Positions 43,826 to 53,505 of a DNA stretch of 64,000 bases are shown here, in pieces. Where the stretch lies: contig CAJXPX010000006.1 in NCBI GenBank assembly GCA_913058335.1, forward strand, positions 1-64,000, given 5' to 3'. The notes under the pieces were generated by a model. It was not told the origin of the DNA and did no database searches. It worked only from the letters and a program-made list of their open reading frames with translations. Origin of the DNA: an uncultured Hyphomonadaceae bacterium. GTDB lineage: Bacteria > Pseudomonadota > Alphaproteobacteria > Caulobacterales > Maricaulaceae. The stretch's first letter is position 1; every line of letters begins with the position of its first letter. The translations under genes were made by a program, and so were the position numbers.

Positions 43826-45010
43826 ATGAGCCAGTCCGATCCCGTTGTTATTGTTGGTATAGCCCGCACGCCTATGGGTGCGTTCCAAGGCGCATTTTCC
43901 AATGTGGATGCTCCAACTCTTGGCGCGACAGCTATTGCTGCCGCCATAAAAGAAGCTGGCGTTGACGCCAGTAATGTCGAGCAAACCATTATGGGCTGCG
44001 TACTCCCTGCGGGTCAGGGACAGGCCCCGGCCCGGCAAGCCGCTATAAAAGCAGGCCTCGGAGAGCATTGCGAAGCCACGACTGTCAATAAAATGTGCGG
44101 CTCCGGCATGCAGGCGGCCATTATGGCGCATGACGCCATTAAAGCTGGCTCTATAGGCATTGCTGTGGCCGGCGGAATGGAAAATATGACCAATGCCCCT
44201 TACCTCCTCCCGAAAGCGCGTGGCGGGATGCGTATGGGCGATCAAAAAGTTGTCGACTCTATGATGTTTGATGGCCTGACGGACGCTTATAAAGGCGGCG
44301 CTATGGGCGTGTTCGCAGATATGATTGCCAAAGAGTACCAATTCACCCGTGAGCAACAGGATGCCTACGCGATTGAATCCGTCAGCCGGGCTCAAAAAGC
44401 GCAGGAAAGTGGACGCTTTGATCGTGAAATCGCACCTGTGACAGTGAAAGGCCGTAAAGGCGATACCATCATTGAGGCAGATGAAGGCCCAAAAAATGCC
44501 CGTCCCGAAAAAATTCCAGACTTGCGGCCTGTCTTTACAGAAGACGGCACCGTTACGGCGGCCAATGCCAGTTCAATCAATGACGGCGCAGCCGCTATGG
44601 TTTTGATGCGCAAATCACAAGCGGAGAAAGGCGGACACAAGGTCCTTGCCGAAATCGTGAGCCATGCCGCCCACGCGCACAAACCTGATTACTTCACGAC
44701 TGCCCCGGTCCACGCCATGAAAAAGGCGCTCGATAAGGCGGGTTGGAAGGCCGAAGATGTTGATCTCTGGGAAATCAACGAAGCCTTTGCTGTCGTCCCG
44801 ATGATTGCCATGCAGGAGTTTGGCCTCGATCATGATAAGGTAAATGTGAATGGCGGCGGTTGTGTTCTGGGCCATCCAATAGGCGCGTCAGGCGCGCGCA
44901 TCATGGCAACGCTTATAGCCGAAATGGAAAAACGCGACTCCAAAACAGGTGTGGCCTCGCTTTGTATCGGCGGCGGTGAAGCCACGGCGGTGTGCCTGAA
45001 GCGGGATTAA
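43826..45010 (+). CDS. Acetyl-CoA acetyltransferase (thiolase)
   Basis: This 394-residue thiolase has nucleophile Cys91 (NKMCGSGMQA), the NEAFA motif, GHPIGASGARI with the catalytic His, and the C-terminal CIGGGEA Cys (about 380). This is the pattern of biosynthetic or short-chain degradative thiolases (AtoB/PhaA type). No phaB, phaC or fad genes lie next to it, so its pathway (polyhydroxybutyrate, fatty acid or amino acid breakdown) is open. Confidence 0.95.
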   Translation: MSQSDPVVIVGIARTPMGAFQGAFSNVDAPTLGATAIAAAIKEAGVDASNVEQTIMGCVLPAGQGQAPARQAAIKAGLGEHCEATTVNKMCGSGMQAAIMAHDAIKAGSIGIAVAGGMENMTNAPYLLPKARGGMRMGDQKVVDSMMFDGLTDAYKGGAMGVFADMIAKEYQFTREQQDAYAIESVSRAQKAQESGRFDREIAPVTVKGRKGDTIIEADEGPKNARPEKIPDLRPVFTEDGTVTAANASSINDGAAAMVLMRKSQAEKGGHKVLAEIVSHAAHAHKPDYFTTAPVHAMKKALDKAGWKAEDVDLWEINEAFAVVPMIAMQEFGLDHDKVNVNGGGCVLGHPIGASGARIMATLIAEMEKRDSKTGVASLCIGGGEATAVCLKRD

Positions 45011-45030
45011 TTCATTAAGAAACCCTGCAT

Positions 45031-45090
45031 AGCTTCAGTTGTGGAGGGTAACTTTAGTTGAAGCTAAAATTTGGTTCTGGATTTTAGCTT
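45031..45090. terminator. Mutually exclusive hairpins between convergent genes
   Basis: AAGCTAAAAT (45061-45070) and ATTTTAGCTT (45081-45090) form a perfect 10-base stem. AGCTTCA (45031-45037) can instead pair with TGAAGCT (45059-45065), sharing AAGCT with the first stem. The region lies between the thiolase and the convergent hydrolase gene and probably ends both transcripts, though neither strand has a clean U-run. Confidence 0.5.
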
Positions 45091-45970
45091 ACCCCAAAGC
45101 CCGATCAAACAGAGCCAATTTCCGCGCCCAAGCCTTATCTGCCTTCGCCTCATTATAAACGGCTGAATCCGGCGGGCACCATCCGTGTTGCGTGCCTTCA
45201 TAGACTTCGATTTCAGCCGGAAGGTCTGCCTTTGCGAATGCGTCTTTCAATGTTTCCTTCGCGGCAGGGTCGCGTTCGTCATCATTTTCAGCAATGGCAA
45301 TAAGATATTGTGCGTTCATTTGCGCAACAAGCAAGTGAGGACTGTCTTCGGCGTCCGTCGCTAATCCGCCCCCATGGAAAGAGGCTCCCGCGCCAATACG
45401 GCTTGGCAATTCAGCCGCCGTTATCATTGTCATAGGGCCGCCCATGCAATAGCCTGTCGTCCCTATTTTTTTATTCGTATCGACGGCGGATTGCGCGTCA
45501 AGCCACCCGACAAAAGCGCGGGCATCAATGCGGTTTGTCTCTTGTGTCAAATTGCGGGCATAAGGCCGGATTTTTTCACGTACAGCCGGGTCGCTAAAGT
45601 TTTGGCCTAGTTCAACCAATGGCGCTTGAACTTCGCGGTAATACGGATTTACAACCAAAGCTGCATAGCCGTCACCTGCCAAGCGCTTGGCCATCATCTT
45701 AAACGCAGGGCGAAGGCCAACAATATCCGGCCAAATCAGAACCGCCGCGCTGGCTTTCCCCTCTGGGAATGCAAAATAGGCGTCCGCAACGCCGTCAGGC
45801 GTTTCAATCTTAACATCTTCTTCAACGATACCCTCAGCGGTTTCGCCCGGGGCGCAGCCGGCAAAGGCAAGAGAAATAGCGGCTCCGCCCGCTATGAGGT
45901 TGAAATCGCGGCGGGTTAAATGCTTTTCGTAAAAGCCCTGATTTTCCATTTCAGTAATTTCATCGCACAT
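45089..45970 (-). CDS. Dienelactone hydrolase family protein with Tat/lipoprotein-like leader
   Basis: This 293-residue alpha/beta hydrolase has the Cys nucleophile in GYCMGG, an Asp in ENDDERD, and a His in TQHGWC, the dienelactone hydrolase triad. The N-terminus has a twin-arginine pattern (TRRDFNL, Arg20-Arg21), a hydrophobic stretch, and a lipobox-like FAGC (Cys39), so export by Tat and perhaps lipidation are likely. I choose the ATG at 45970, which gives the MCDE start I associate with this subgroup. Natural substrates are not known. Confidence 0.85.
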   Translation of the reverse strand: MCDEITEMENQGFYEKHLTRRDFNLIAGGAAISLAFAGCAPGETAEGIVEEDVKIETPDGVADAYFAFPEGKASAAVLIWPDIVGLRPAFKMMAKRLAGDGYAALVVNPYYREVQAPLVELGQNFSDPAVREKIRPYARNLTQETNRIDARAFVGWLDAQSAVDTNKKIGTTGYCMGGPMTMITAAELPSRIGAGASFHGGGLATDAEDSPHLLVAQMNAQYLIAIAENDDERDPAAKETLKDAFAKADLPAEIEVYEGTQHGWCPPDSAVYNEAKADKAWARKLALFDRALG

Positions 45971-46051
45971 AATCTCGTCCTCTTTGCCTAAGTCCACGGT
46001 GTGAAGGTTAGGCTAAGTTAGGACACTGCGCAATTAAAACAGGAGTAAGCT

Positions 46052-47716
46052 TTAATGCCCTCCGCCAAAGGCGCCTGTTTTGACGTCATAATTTGTCGCC
46101 ACTTGATATTCCGGGTCATCATCTGAATCGATCATCAGCTGCCCCGCCTTGTTAAGTAGTGCATGGCAGTCCCGGGTAAGATGGCGGAGCCGCAAAGTTT
46201 TGCCGACGGATTCATATTTACCTGCCAGATTTTCAATTGCCTGCAAGGCGGACTGATCGACAACTCGGGATTTATCAAAATCAACAATCACAAGTTTTGG
46301 ATCTTCTGTCGGTTCAAATAATTCACTAAATCCTTCGACAGATCCGAAAAATAAGGGACCGACAATTTTATAGACCTTCTGACCCTCGGACTCTTCTATA
46401 TCAGCGTCAATTCGTCGGGCATTATTCCAAGCATAGGTCAGAGCCGAAATAATAACCCCGACAACAACAGCCACAGCGAGATCATGCCATACTGTGACTA
46501 GCGTCACAGTCACGATAACCAAGGCGTCCATAACGGGAATACGGCGCATAATTGTCAGTGACTGCCAAGCAAATGTGCCAATCACCACCATGAACATGAC
46601 ACCTACCAATGCGGCAAGTGGAATTTGCTCAATGACGGAGGAGCCAAACAGGATAAAGACTAAAAGAAAAAGCGCAGCCGCAATCCCGGAAAGCCGCGTG
46701 CGGGCGCCGGATTTCATATTAATCATGGACTGACCGATCATCGCGCATCCGCCCATACCGCCGAAAAATCCAGTCACCGTATTCGCAACACCTTGCGCGA
46801 GGCATTCCTGAGACGCCCCGCCGCGTTCCTCTTTTATCTCGCCGACTAGGTTTAAAGTCAGAAGGCTTTCAATCAAACCAATCGCGCCCAAAACAAGCGC
46901 ATAAGGAAAAATAATCTCAAATGTTTCCAGCGTGAGCGGCACTTGAGGAATATGTAGTGGAGGCAGTCCGCCTTTAATCGTGCTGAGGTCGCCGACATTT
47001 GGCACAGGTATGTTCAAGGCAATCACCAAAATGGAGACAATACCAATACCCGCCAATGGAGCCGGAATAATCTTCGTAACTTTGGGCGTTGCCCATATCA
47101 AAGCCATAGTCAGCGCAACCAGCCCTAACATAAGCCAGAGCGTCACGCCGGACATCCATGTACCGTAAAGCATGTTAAACGGTCCGTGATGCTCTCCCGC
47201 TGGGGCTGGTGCTGTTTGAAACTGTGTCATTTGAGCGAGGAAAATCACGATAGCCAAGCCGTTCACAAACCCCAGCATGACAGGATGCGGCACAAGACGG
47301 ATAAATTTTCCAAGTTTGAAAATACCGGCTCCAATTTGAAAGAGGCCCATGAGCACAACTGTCGCGAAAAGATATTCTACGCCGTGCTGCGCCACCAGAG
47401 CGACCATGACCACGGCTAAAGCACCCGTAGCGCCAGAAATCATACCAGGGCGACCCCCAATACAGGCCGTAATCAGCCCCACGATAAACGCTGCATAAAG
47501 GCCCACGAGCGGTTCTACCCCAGCGACGAAGGCAAAGGCTACAGCTTCGGGAACCAATGCCAGAGCCACAGTTAGCCCCGCCAAAAGTTCTATTTTTATA
47601 CGATTAGGGGTAAAGGTGAGAGGGCCCGACCGGCGCCGGGCGGGAACACTGATTTTGTCGGCGAATGTCGAAAGGCTGGATCGTATCATCACATGTCTCG
47701 GGATAACTGTCTTCAT
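46052..47716 (-). CDS. SulP family anion transporter with STAS domain
   Basis: This 554-residue protein has 10-12 membrane helices (about 45-430) and a C-terminal cytoplasmic STAS domain (about 445-540; DKSRVVDQSALQAIENLA). The conserved GGMGGCAMIGQS block is in the middle. SulP proteins carry sulfate, bicarbonate or other anions; the substrate is not predictable, although bicarbonate (BicA-like) or sulfate is usual in marine bacteria. The start could also be the Met nine codons downstream; neither has a clear Shine-Dalgarno. Confidence 0.9.
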   Translation of the reverse strand: MKTVIPRHVMIRSSLSTFADKISVPARRRSGPLTFTPNRIKIELLAGLTVALALVPEAVAFAFVAGVEPLVGLYAAFIVGLITACIGGRPGMISGATGALAVVMVALVAQHGVEYLFATVVLMGLFQIGAGIFKLGKFIRLVPHPVMLGFVNGLAIVIFLAQMTQFQTAPAPAGEHHGPFNMLYGTWMSGVTLWLMLGLVALTMALIWATPKVTKIIPAPLAGIGIVSILVIALNIPVPNVGDLSTIKGGLPPLHIPQVPLTLETFEIIFPYALVLGAIGLIESLLTLNLVGEIKEERGGASQECLAQGVANTVTGFFGGMGGCAMIGQSMINMKSGARTRLSGIAAALFLLVFILFGSSVIEQIPLAALVGVMFMVVIGTFAWQSLTIMRRIPVMDALVIVTVTLVTVWHDLAVAVVVGVIISALTYAWNNARRIDADIEESEGQKVYKIVGPLFFGSVEGFSELFEPTEDPKLVIVDFDKSRVVDQSALQAIENLAGKYESVGKTLRLRHLTRDCHALLNKAGQLMIDSDDDPEYQVATNYDVKTGAFGGGH

Positions 47717-47864
47717 TAAGTCGCGCGGCGGTTAGCCTGATTACTCCTGACACGCAAGCATTCGGGCCTAAATTACGCAGACTTTGCGCCAGCGAATGAA
47801 ATTTGCTGTTTTTATACCGTCCCTGAGCGTCTATGTTTTTCCCAAATTTTAGTAAGGATGTTTT

Positions 47865-50057
47865 ATGCGCCGTTCCCTTTTTCTAGTATCTAGCCTTGCC
47901 GTTTTGGCTGTTGCTGCCTGTTCAGAACCTTCCGAGCCAGCGCCTGCTGAAAGCACGGAAGCAAGGTCCACCTCGGCGTCATCCCCTGAAACAACAGAAT
48001 CGACTGAAACTCGAGAGAATATTTTATTGGCAAAATGGGATGGTCCTTATGGCGGCGTTCCGCCTTTTGATGAAATGAATCTGGAAGATCTTAAACCCGC
48101 CCTTGAAGTGGCCATGGCAGAAAAGCTCGAAGAAATAGACGACATTACTGAAAACCCGGACGCCCCGACATTTGAGAACACGATTGTAGCTCTAGAGCGT
48201 ACGGGTGAAAAATGGGACCGTGTCTCAGTTATGCGCGGCATCTGGGCTTCTAACATTTCCAGTCCCGAATTCAGAGAGATACAGTCTGAAATGTCACCAA
48301 AGATTTCAGCATTTCAGTCCAAAATAACTCAAAACCAAGCTCTCTTTGTTCGCATCAAAACGGTTTATGAAAGTGAAGAAGTCGAAACCTTACGGGACGA
48401 TCAAAAACGTGTTCTGAATTTGACCTATGACCGATTTGCCCGGAACGGGGCGACTCTGAATGAAGAGGACAAAGCGCGTTACGCCGAAATCAATCAGGAA
48501 TTAGCAACCCTCTATACAAATTTCGCCAATAACGTCTTGGCGGACGAGGAAAACTATGTCCTGTATCTTACTGAAGACCAATTAGGGGGACTACCGCAAT
48601 CCTCTATTGATGCCGCTGCCGGGGCCGCGGCAGAGCGCGGGGAAGACGGTAAATTTGCCGTCACCAATACGCGCTCTTCTATGTCCCCGTTTTTGACATA
48701 CTCCACAAAGCGGGACCTTCGCGAGAAGGTCTGGCGGACCTATTATAACCGAGGAGACAATGGGGACGAGTTTGATAACAACGCCATTATCGCAGAGATT
48801 TTAAAATTACGAGATGAGCGGGTCGAATTGCTTGGGTATGACAATTACGCGCAATGGCGTCTTGAAAACCGTATGGCGAAAACGCCCCAGCAAGCCTTAG
48901 ACCTGATGGAAGCTGTTTGGCCCTCCGCTATTGCCCGCGCCAAAGAAGAAGTTGCGGATATGCAGGCGCTGGCGGACTCCGAAGGAGCTGATATTACGAT
49001 TGAGCCTTGGGATTATCGCTTCTACGCCGAGAAAGTGCGTAAAGATAAATATGATCTCGATTCTGATGAGGTGAAACAATATCTGCAACTTGATAAGCTC
49101 CGCGAAGGCATGTTTTATGTGGCCGGGGAGTTATTTAATTTCAACTTCAAGCGCGTTCCCTCCGGCATGGTTCCTGTTTTTCATCCGGACGTAAAAGTCT
49201 GGGACGTCACAGACAAAACCACAGGCGACCATATCGGGCTTTGGTATCTTGATCCGTTCGCACGAACAGGAAAGCGCTCCGGCGCATGGGCCACGACATA
49301 TCGGAGCCATACGACGTTTGAGGGGCAGAAAACTGTTCTCGCTTCCAATAATTCGAACTTTGTCAAAGGTGCAGCGGGCAAGCCCGTTCTCGTCTCTTGG
49401 GATGATGCCACAACATTTTTCCATGAGTTTGGTCACGCTTTGCACGGTCTGTCTTCAAATGTGGCTTATCCCACCTTAAATGGCGGCGTCCGGGATTATA
49501 CCGAATTTCAGTCCCAACTTTTAGAACGCTGGGTTTCAACGGATGAAGTGGTCAATGATTACCTCGTCCATCACGAAACCGGCGAACCTATGCCCGCTGA
49601 ACTGCGCCAGAAGATCAAAGATGCCGCCACCTTTAATCAAGGATTTGCCACGACCGAATATCTTGCCTCAGCCTTGGTGGACATGCGCTACCACACAACA
49701 GATCCTGAAGGCATTGACCCGGATGCCTTTGAAAAGAAGACGCTTGACGATCTCGGCATGCCGTCGGAAATTGTTATGCGTCACCGTTCTCCGCATTTCG
49801 GACATATCTTTTCGGGCGAAGGGTATTCCGCAGGCTATTACGGATATATGTGGGCGGATGTTCTAACCTCTGATGCGGCAGAAGCCTTTAAAGAAAGCCC
49901 CGGCGGATTTTATGACGAAGCCGTGTCAGAGAAACTGGTTAAGTACTTGTTTGCCCCGCGCAACTCTGTTGATCCGGCCGAAGCTTATCGCCAGTTCCGT
50001 GGTCGTGACGCGGAAATAGACGCCCTTATGCGTGATCGGGGTTTCACGGAAGAATAA
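47865..50057 (+). CDS. M3 family metallopeptidase (peptidyl-dipeptidase-like), lipoprotein
   Basis: This 730-residue protein has a lipoprotein signal (lipobox VAAC, Cys19), a low-complexity Ser/Thr/Glu/Pro linker (20-50), and a full M3 domain with HEFGH (520-524). It resembles Dcp, which cuts dipeptides from peptide C-termini, but is exported and lipid-anchored, so it probably processes peptides in the periplasm. A bidirectional terminator follows. Confidence 0.94.
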   Translation: MRRSLFLVSSLAVLAVAACSEPSEPAPAESTEARSTSASSPETTESTETRENILLAKWDGPYGGVPPFDEMNLEDLKPALEVAMAEKLEEIDDITENPDAPTFENTIVALERTGEKWDRVSVMRGIWASNISSPEFREIQSEMSPKISAFQSKITQNQALFVRIKTVYESEEVETLRDDQKRVLNLTYDRFARNGATLNEEDKARYAEINQELATLYTNFANNVLADEENYVLYLTEDQLGGLPQSSIDAAAGAAAERGEDGKFAVTNTRSSMSPFLTYSTKRDLREKVWRTYYNRGDNGDEFDNNAIIAEILKLRDERVELLGYDNYAQWRLENRMAKTPQQALDLMEAVWPSAIARAKEEVADMQALADSEGADITIEPWDYRFYAEKVRKDKYDLDSDEVKQYLQLDKLREGMFYVAGELFNFNFKRVPSGMVPVFHPDVKVWDVTDKTTGDHIGLWYLDPFARTGKRSGAWATTYRSHTTFEGQKTVLASNNSNFVKGAAGKPVLVSWDDATTFFHEFGHALHGLSSNVAYPTLNGGVRDYTEFQSQLLERWVSTDEVVNDYLVHHETGEPMPAELRQKIKDAATFNQGFATTEYLASALVDMRYHTTDPEGIDPDAFEKKTLDDLGMPSEIVMRHRSPHFGHIFSGEGYSAGYYGYMWADVLTSDAAEAFKESPGGFYDEAVSEKLVKYLFAPRNSVDPAEAYRQFRGRDAEIDALMRDRGFTEE

Positions 50058-50071
50058 TCAAACGGTTCAAT

Positions 50072-50102
50072 AAAAAACCCCGCCTCAAAGCGGGGTTTTT
50101 TA
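50072..50102. terminator. Bidirectional terminator between the M3 peptidase gene and petC
   Basis: AAAAAACCCCGC, loop CTCAAA, GCGGGG (50090-50095), TTTTTTA. The A-run on one arm and the T-run on the other let it end transcripts from both convergent genes. Confidence 0.9.
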
Positions 50103-50127
50103 TTATTTTGAAGCTGATGACTAGAGC

Positions 50128-50991
50128 CTAATGCTCCACATTACGCCAGACGCGCTTATAGGTCAGCCATAACAGTATAGAGAGAATAACGAGATAGATC
50201 ATCGTCATCGCGCCTGTGGACTTACGCTGTTCCATTTTCGGATCAGACGACCAAGCGAGAAACTCCGTTACATCTGCCGCCATTTGTTCGACGGTGGCTT
50301 CGGGCGCAGCTATTTCAACACTATTGCCTTCTTCGTCTTCAGTAACGATTGGGGCGTATTCAATAAGACCATCGCTCAGGGGGTTTGCCATGGCGATTTT
50401 ACCGCCGTCCATCACAGGGTTATAGTGGAGGCCCGTGGTCAGTTCGACATCGGCGGGCTTCGGCGTGTCATATGCTGTTAGAAGATTATAAACATAATCG
50501 GCACCGCCATTACGCGCGGCAACAATAACGGAAAGGTCAGGAGGCAAGGCTCCACCATTTGAGGCACGAGCTGCCGCCTCATTCGGAAAAATTGGCGGGA
50601 AATTATCTGAAGTCGTTCCGGGACGATCCGTGACGTCCCCCGTTTCAGAATCAATGTCCTCAACAAACCAATCAGACGCGAAATTCTTTACATAAGGATT
50701 ATCATTCGGATTTGGATAATCTTCAAGATAGAAAGGCGCGCCCTTATCTCCCAAATGGCGAAAGGAGAGGTGCTTGAGCTGATGGCAACTCGCGCAGACT
50801 TCGCGGTAAACCTGATAGCCGCGCTGCATAGCTTCGCGATCATATGTCCCGAAGGGGCCGTTAAAGTGCCAGTGCTTATGCACCATTTTGTAATCGCCGG
50901 TTCCGCCGCCTGCGGCAAAAGCTGCGCCCGTCGCTATAACGGCCAATGCGCCGCCGGCAACAAGAAAGGATTTTAGAAGTTTGGAAGCCAT
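50128..50991 (-). CDS. petC: Cytochrome c1 of the bc1 complex
   Basis: This 287-residue protein has a signal peptide (about 1-26), the haem-binding CASCH (66-70), a periplasmic domain, and a C-terminal membrane anchor (about 262-280). The Met ligand region should be in PVMDGGKIAMANPL. It is the last gene of petA-petB-petC and passes electrons from the Rieske centre to soluble cytochrome c. It is separate from cytochrome b, as in Rhodobacter, and not fused as in Bradyrhizobium FbcH. Confidence 0.95.
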   Translation of the reverse strand: MASKLLKSFLVAGGALAVIATGAAFAAGGGTGDYKMVHKHWHFNGPFGTYDREAMQRGYQVYREVCASCHQLKHLSFRHLGDKGAPFYLEDYPNPNDNPYVKNFASDWFVEDIDSETGDVTDRPGTTSDNFPPIFPNEAAARASNGGALPPDLSVIVAARNGGADYVYNLLTAYDTPKPADVELTTGLHYNPVMDGGKIAMANPLSDGLIEYAPIVTEDEEGNSVEIAAPEATVEQMAADVTEFLAWSSDPKMEQRKSTGAMTMIYLVILSILLWLTYKRVWRNVEH

Positions 50992-51065
50992 GTTCTAGCC
51001 CGTATATTTTCTGTCTTTAAGGGTCCGCGCGGAAATCCGCGCGGCTTGTATTTCACGTTTCGAGT

Positions 51066-52349
51066 TTATTCTGCCGCTGCCTGAGCGCCGCCGCGAGACT
51101 GATCCCCTAAAACAGCTTTCGTTATAGAGTCAGGTCTGGCCAGAGGTTTTTCAACCAAGCCCAGAACAGGCAGGATAATCAAGAAGTAAGCAAAATAGTA
51201 AATCGTCGCAATCTGGGAAAGGCGGTAAAATGTGATGCCTGTGTCTCCCAACGGTATAGCGATGTTATCCGGCGTTCCTGCACCGCACCAGCCAAGGATA
51301 AAGCAGAAAACGAGGAAAATGAAGAAGAACCAGCGTGCAACGGGGCGGAAACGAAGAGATTTAACTTTTGACGTATCCAGCCAAGGCAAGACGAACAACA
51401 CGACAATCGCACTAATCATCAATAAAATTCCGGCCAACTTATCCGGCACAGCTCGAAGGATCGCGTAAAATGGTAAGAAATACCATTCTGGCACGATGTG
51501 TGGAGGTGTTTTCAAGGCGTCCGCCTCAATATAGTTGTCCGCATGGCCGAGGGCGTCCGGCTGATAGAAAAGGAAGAAGGCAAAAATCAACAGAAAGACC
51601 GCAACCGCAAACCCGTCTTTGACCGTGTAAAACGGGTGGAAAGACAAAGTATCGGATTTGGTTTTCGCGCTTACACCGATCGGATTGTTCTGTCCGACAT
51701 GATGCAGAGCCCAAACATGTAGCCCTACCAAAGCCGCAATAACGAATGGTAATAGATAATGAAGCGCGAAGAAACGGTTCAGCGTGGCGTTATCCACGGC
51801 ATATCCACCCAAGAGCCATTGCTGTAAGCTTTCGCCGACAACCGGCACAGCGCCGAAGAAGCCTGTAATCACAGTCGCGCCCCAGAAGGACATTTGTCCC
51901 CAAGGCAAGGTATAGCCGAGGAAGGCCGTTGCCATCATGATAAGGTAAATCACACAGCCGATAATCCAGAGCAGCTCACGCGGGGCTTTGTATGACCCAT
52001 AATAAAGCCCCCGAAACATATGCATATAAACCGCCAAGAAAAACATCGAGGCTCCAACGGCGTGCATAGGCTGTAAGAGCCAACCGAAAGGCACATCGCG
52101 GCGAATACGCTGAACAGACTCAAATGCGCCGTCAACATTCGGCACATAATGCATAGCCAAAATAATGCCGGTAATGATTTGGGTCACGAGGCAAAGCGTT
52201 AGAATTCCGCCAAATGTGTACCAGTAATTCAAATTGCGCGGAGATGGGAACGTCATAAAATCCGCGCCCACACGAATAATGGGCAGACGACGATCTATCC
52301 ATTTCGTCGCGCCATATTTGGGTTCGTAAGTAGAAGGATGTCCTGACAT
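51066..52349 (-). CDS. petB: Cytochrome b of the bc1 complex
   Basis: This 427-residue protein has eight or so membrane helices and the haem-ligating His pairs (in AMHYVPN...PMHAVGAS and RFFALHYLLPF...GLHVWALHHVG). The Qo-site PEWY motif is visible in HIVPEWYFLPF. It oxidises ubiquinol in the inner membrane. Only one base separates it from petA. Confidence 0.97.
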   Translation of the reverse strand: MSGHPSTYEPKYGATKWIDRRLPIIRVGADFMTFPSPRNLNYWYTFGGILTLCLVTQIITGIILAMHYVPNVDGAFESVQRIRRDVPFGWLLQPMHAVGASMFFLAVYMHMFRGLYYGSYKAPRELLWIIGCVIYLIMMATAFLGYTLPWGQMSFWGATVITGFFGAVPVVGESLQQWLLGGYAVDNATLNRFFALHYLLPFVIAALVGLHVWALHHVGQNNPIGVSAKTKSDTLSFHPFYTVKDGFAVAVFLLIFAFFLFYQPDALGHADNYIEADALKTPPHIVPEWYFLPFYAILRAVPDKLAGILLMISAIVVLFVLPWLDTSKVKSLRFRPVARWFFFIFLVFCFILGWCGAGTPDNIAIPLGDTGITFYRLSQIATIYYFAYFLIILPVLGLVEKPLARPDSITKAVLGDQSRGGAQAAAE

Positions 52350-52350
52350 A

Positions 52351-52902
52351 TTAACCTACCTTGATCACTGTGTCGGAAACGAATGTATAAGGGGGGATGA
52401 CCATATTGGACGGAGCCGGTCCCTTACGAATACGTCCGGACGTATCATAATGAGAGCCATGACATGGGCAGTACCAACCGTCAAAGTCTCCAGCTTCGCC
52501 GACCGGAACACATCCGAAATGGGTGCAAACGCCAACCATCACTAAAAAGGCCCGCTCCAGATTACCTTCCGGATTAGGAATAAGGCGCTCATCATCCGTT
52601 TGGGGGTCACGTAGCGAACTTACATCCACGGATTCGGCTTCGGATATTTCTTTTTCAGTTCTATGACGCACAAAAACGGGCTTGCCGCGCCAAAGAGTTT
52701 TAAGCTGTTGGCCTTCTGCGATCTTGGAAAGATCGATCTCAATGGAACCTGCCGCCAGTGTATCGGCGGCCTTGCCCATTTGGGCAACCAAGGGCCACGC
52801 GATAGAAGCGGCCCCGGCTGCGGCTACGGCGCCCGTCGCGATAAAAATAAAATCGCGCTTATCGCCATCAATGTTTTCGTCTGTTTTCACGGTATCGGAC
52901 AT
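52351..52902 (-). CDS. petA: Rieske iron-sulfur subunit of the bc1 complex
   Basis: This 183-residue protein has an N-terminal Tat-type signal anchor and the two [2Fe-2S] boxes CTHFGC (126-131) and CPCHGSH (145-151), each giving one Cys and one His ligand. The Tat motif reads DKRDF, i.e. Lys-Arg instead of the usual twin Arg, a variant still accepted by the Tat machinery in known cases. It is the first gene of petABC; its promoter is in the 141-base gap shared with trmL. Confidence 0.95.
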   Translation of the reverse strand: MSDTVKTDENIDGDKRDFIFIATGAVAAAGAASIAWPLVAQMGKAADTLAAGSIEIDLSKIAEGQQLKTLWRGKPVFVRHRTEKEISEAESVDVSSLRDPQTDDERLIPNPEGNLERAFLVMVGVCTHFGCVPVGEAGDFDGWYCPCHGSHYDTSGRIRKGPAPSNMVIPPYTFVSDTVIKVG

Positions 52903-53043
52903 GGTCTGTCCACTCCTGCGGTCAATTTAATGTATTTGGGCGGGTGTCTAACCTTATATATCTTGTAATGCCACAGATTATTCGCGGCAAGACGCCGCAA
53001 TTCACAGATTTATTGCAGTTTTATTTCGTGTAAGAGGCTGAAT

Positions 53044-53496
53044 ATGGCTCAAAAACTCTCTGTTACCCTGTTTCAACCCGATATTGCTGCCAATTTGGGA
53101 GCGGTCATGAGGCTCTGTTCCGGATTCGATGTTCCTCTCTCTGTCATAGAGCCTTGCGGCTTTCCTTTATCAGAAAAAGCTCTTAGGCGCGCGGCTATGG
53201 ACTATGAGCCTCCGGGCGGATTGCAACGCGTTACTAGTTGGACGGACTTCGAACCAAAGAATCGGATTATCCTGCTAACAACCAAAGGCGCGACTAATTT
53301 GCCCGATTTCCAGTTCGAATCAGGGGATACTTTACTATTCGGCCGCGAGAGCGCGGGCGTGCCGGAGGAAGTTCACGCCCAAGCCGATGCCCGCGTGATT
53401 ATTCCCATTGCCCCAAACGCTCGGTCATTCAACCTCGCCACCAGTGTCGCCGTGACGCTTTATGAAGCCTTGCGGCAAACAGCTAGCTTGCCGTAA
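53044..53496 (+). CDS. trmL: tRNA (cytidine(34)-2'-O)-methyltransferase
   Basis: TrmL methylates the wobble ribose of Leu tRNAs. The 150-residue SPOUT protein has the N-terminal LFQPDIAANLGAVMRLC block, the FGRESAGVPEE motif, and the C-terminal trefoil-knot segment IPIAPNARSFNLATSVAVTLYEALRQ (here by its first residues at about 120). Its length is normal. hemF follows 9 bases later. Confidence 0.93.
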   Translation: MAQKLSVTLFQPDIAANLGAVMRLCSGFDVPLSVIEPCGFPLSEKALRRAAMDYEPPGGLQRVTSWTDFEPKNRIILLTTKGATNLPDFQFESGDTLLFGRESAGVPEEVHAQADARVIIPIAPNARSFNLATSVAVTLYEALRQTASLP

Positions 53497-53505
53497 GGGG
53501 CCGTT

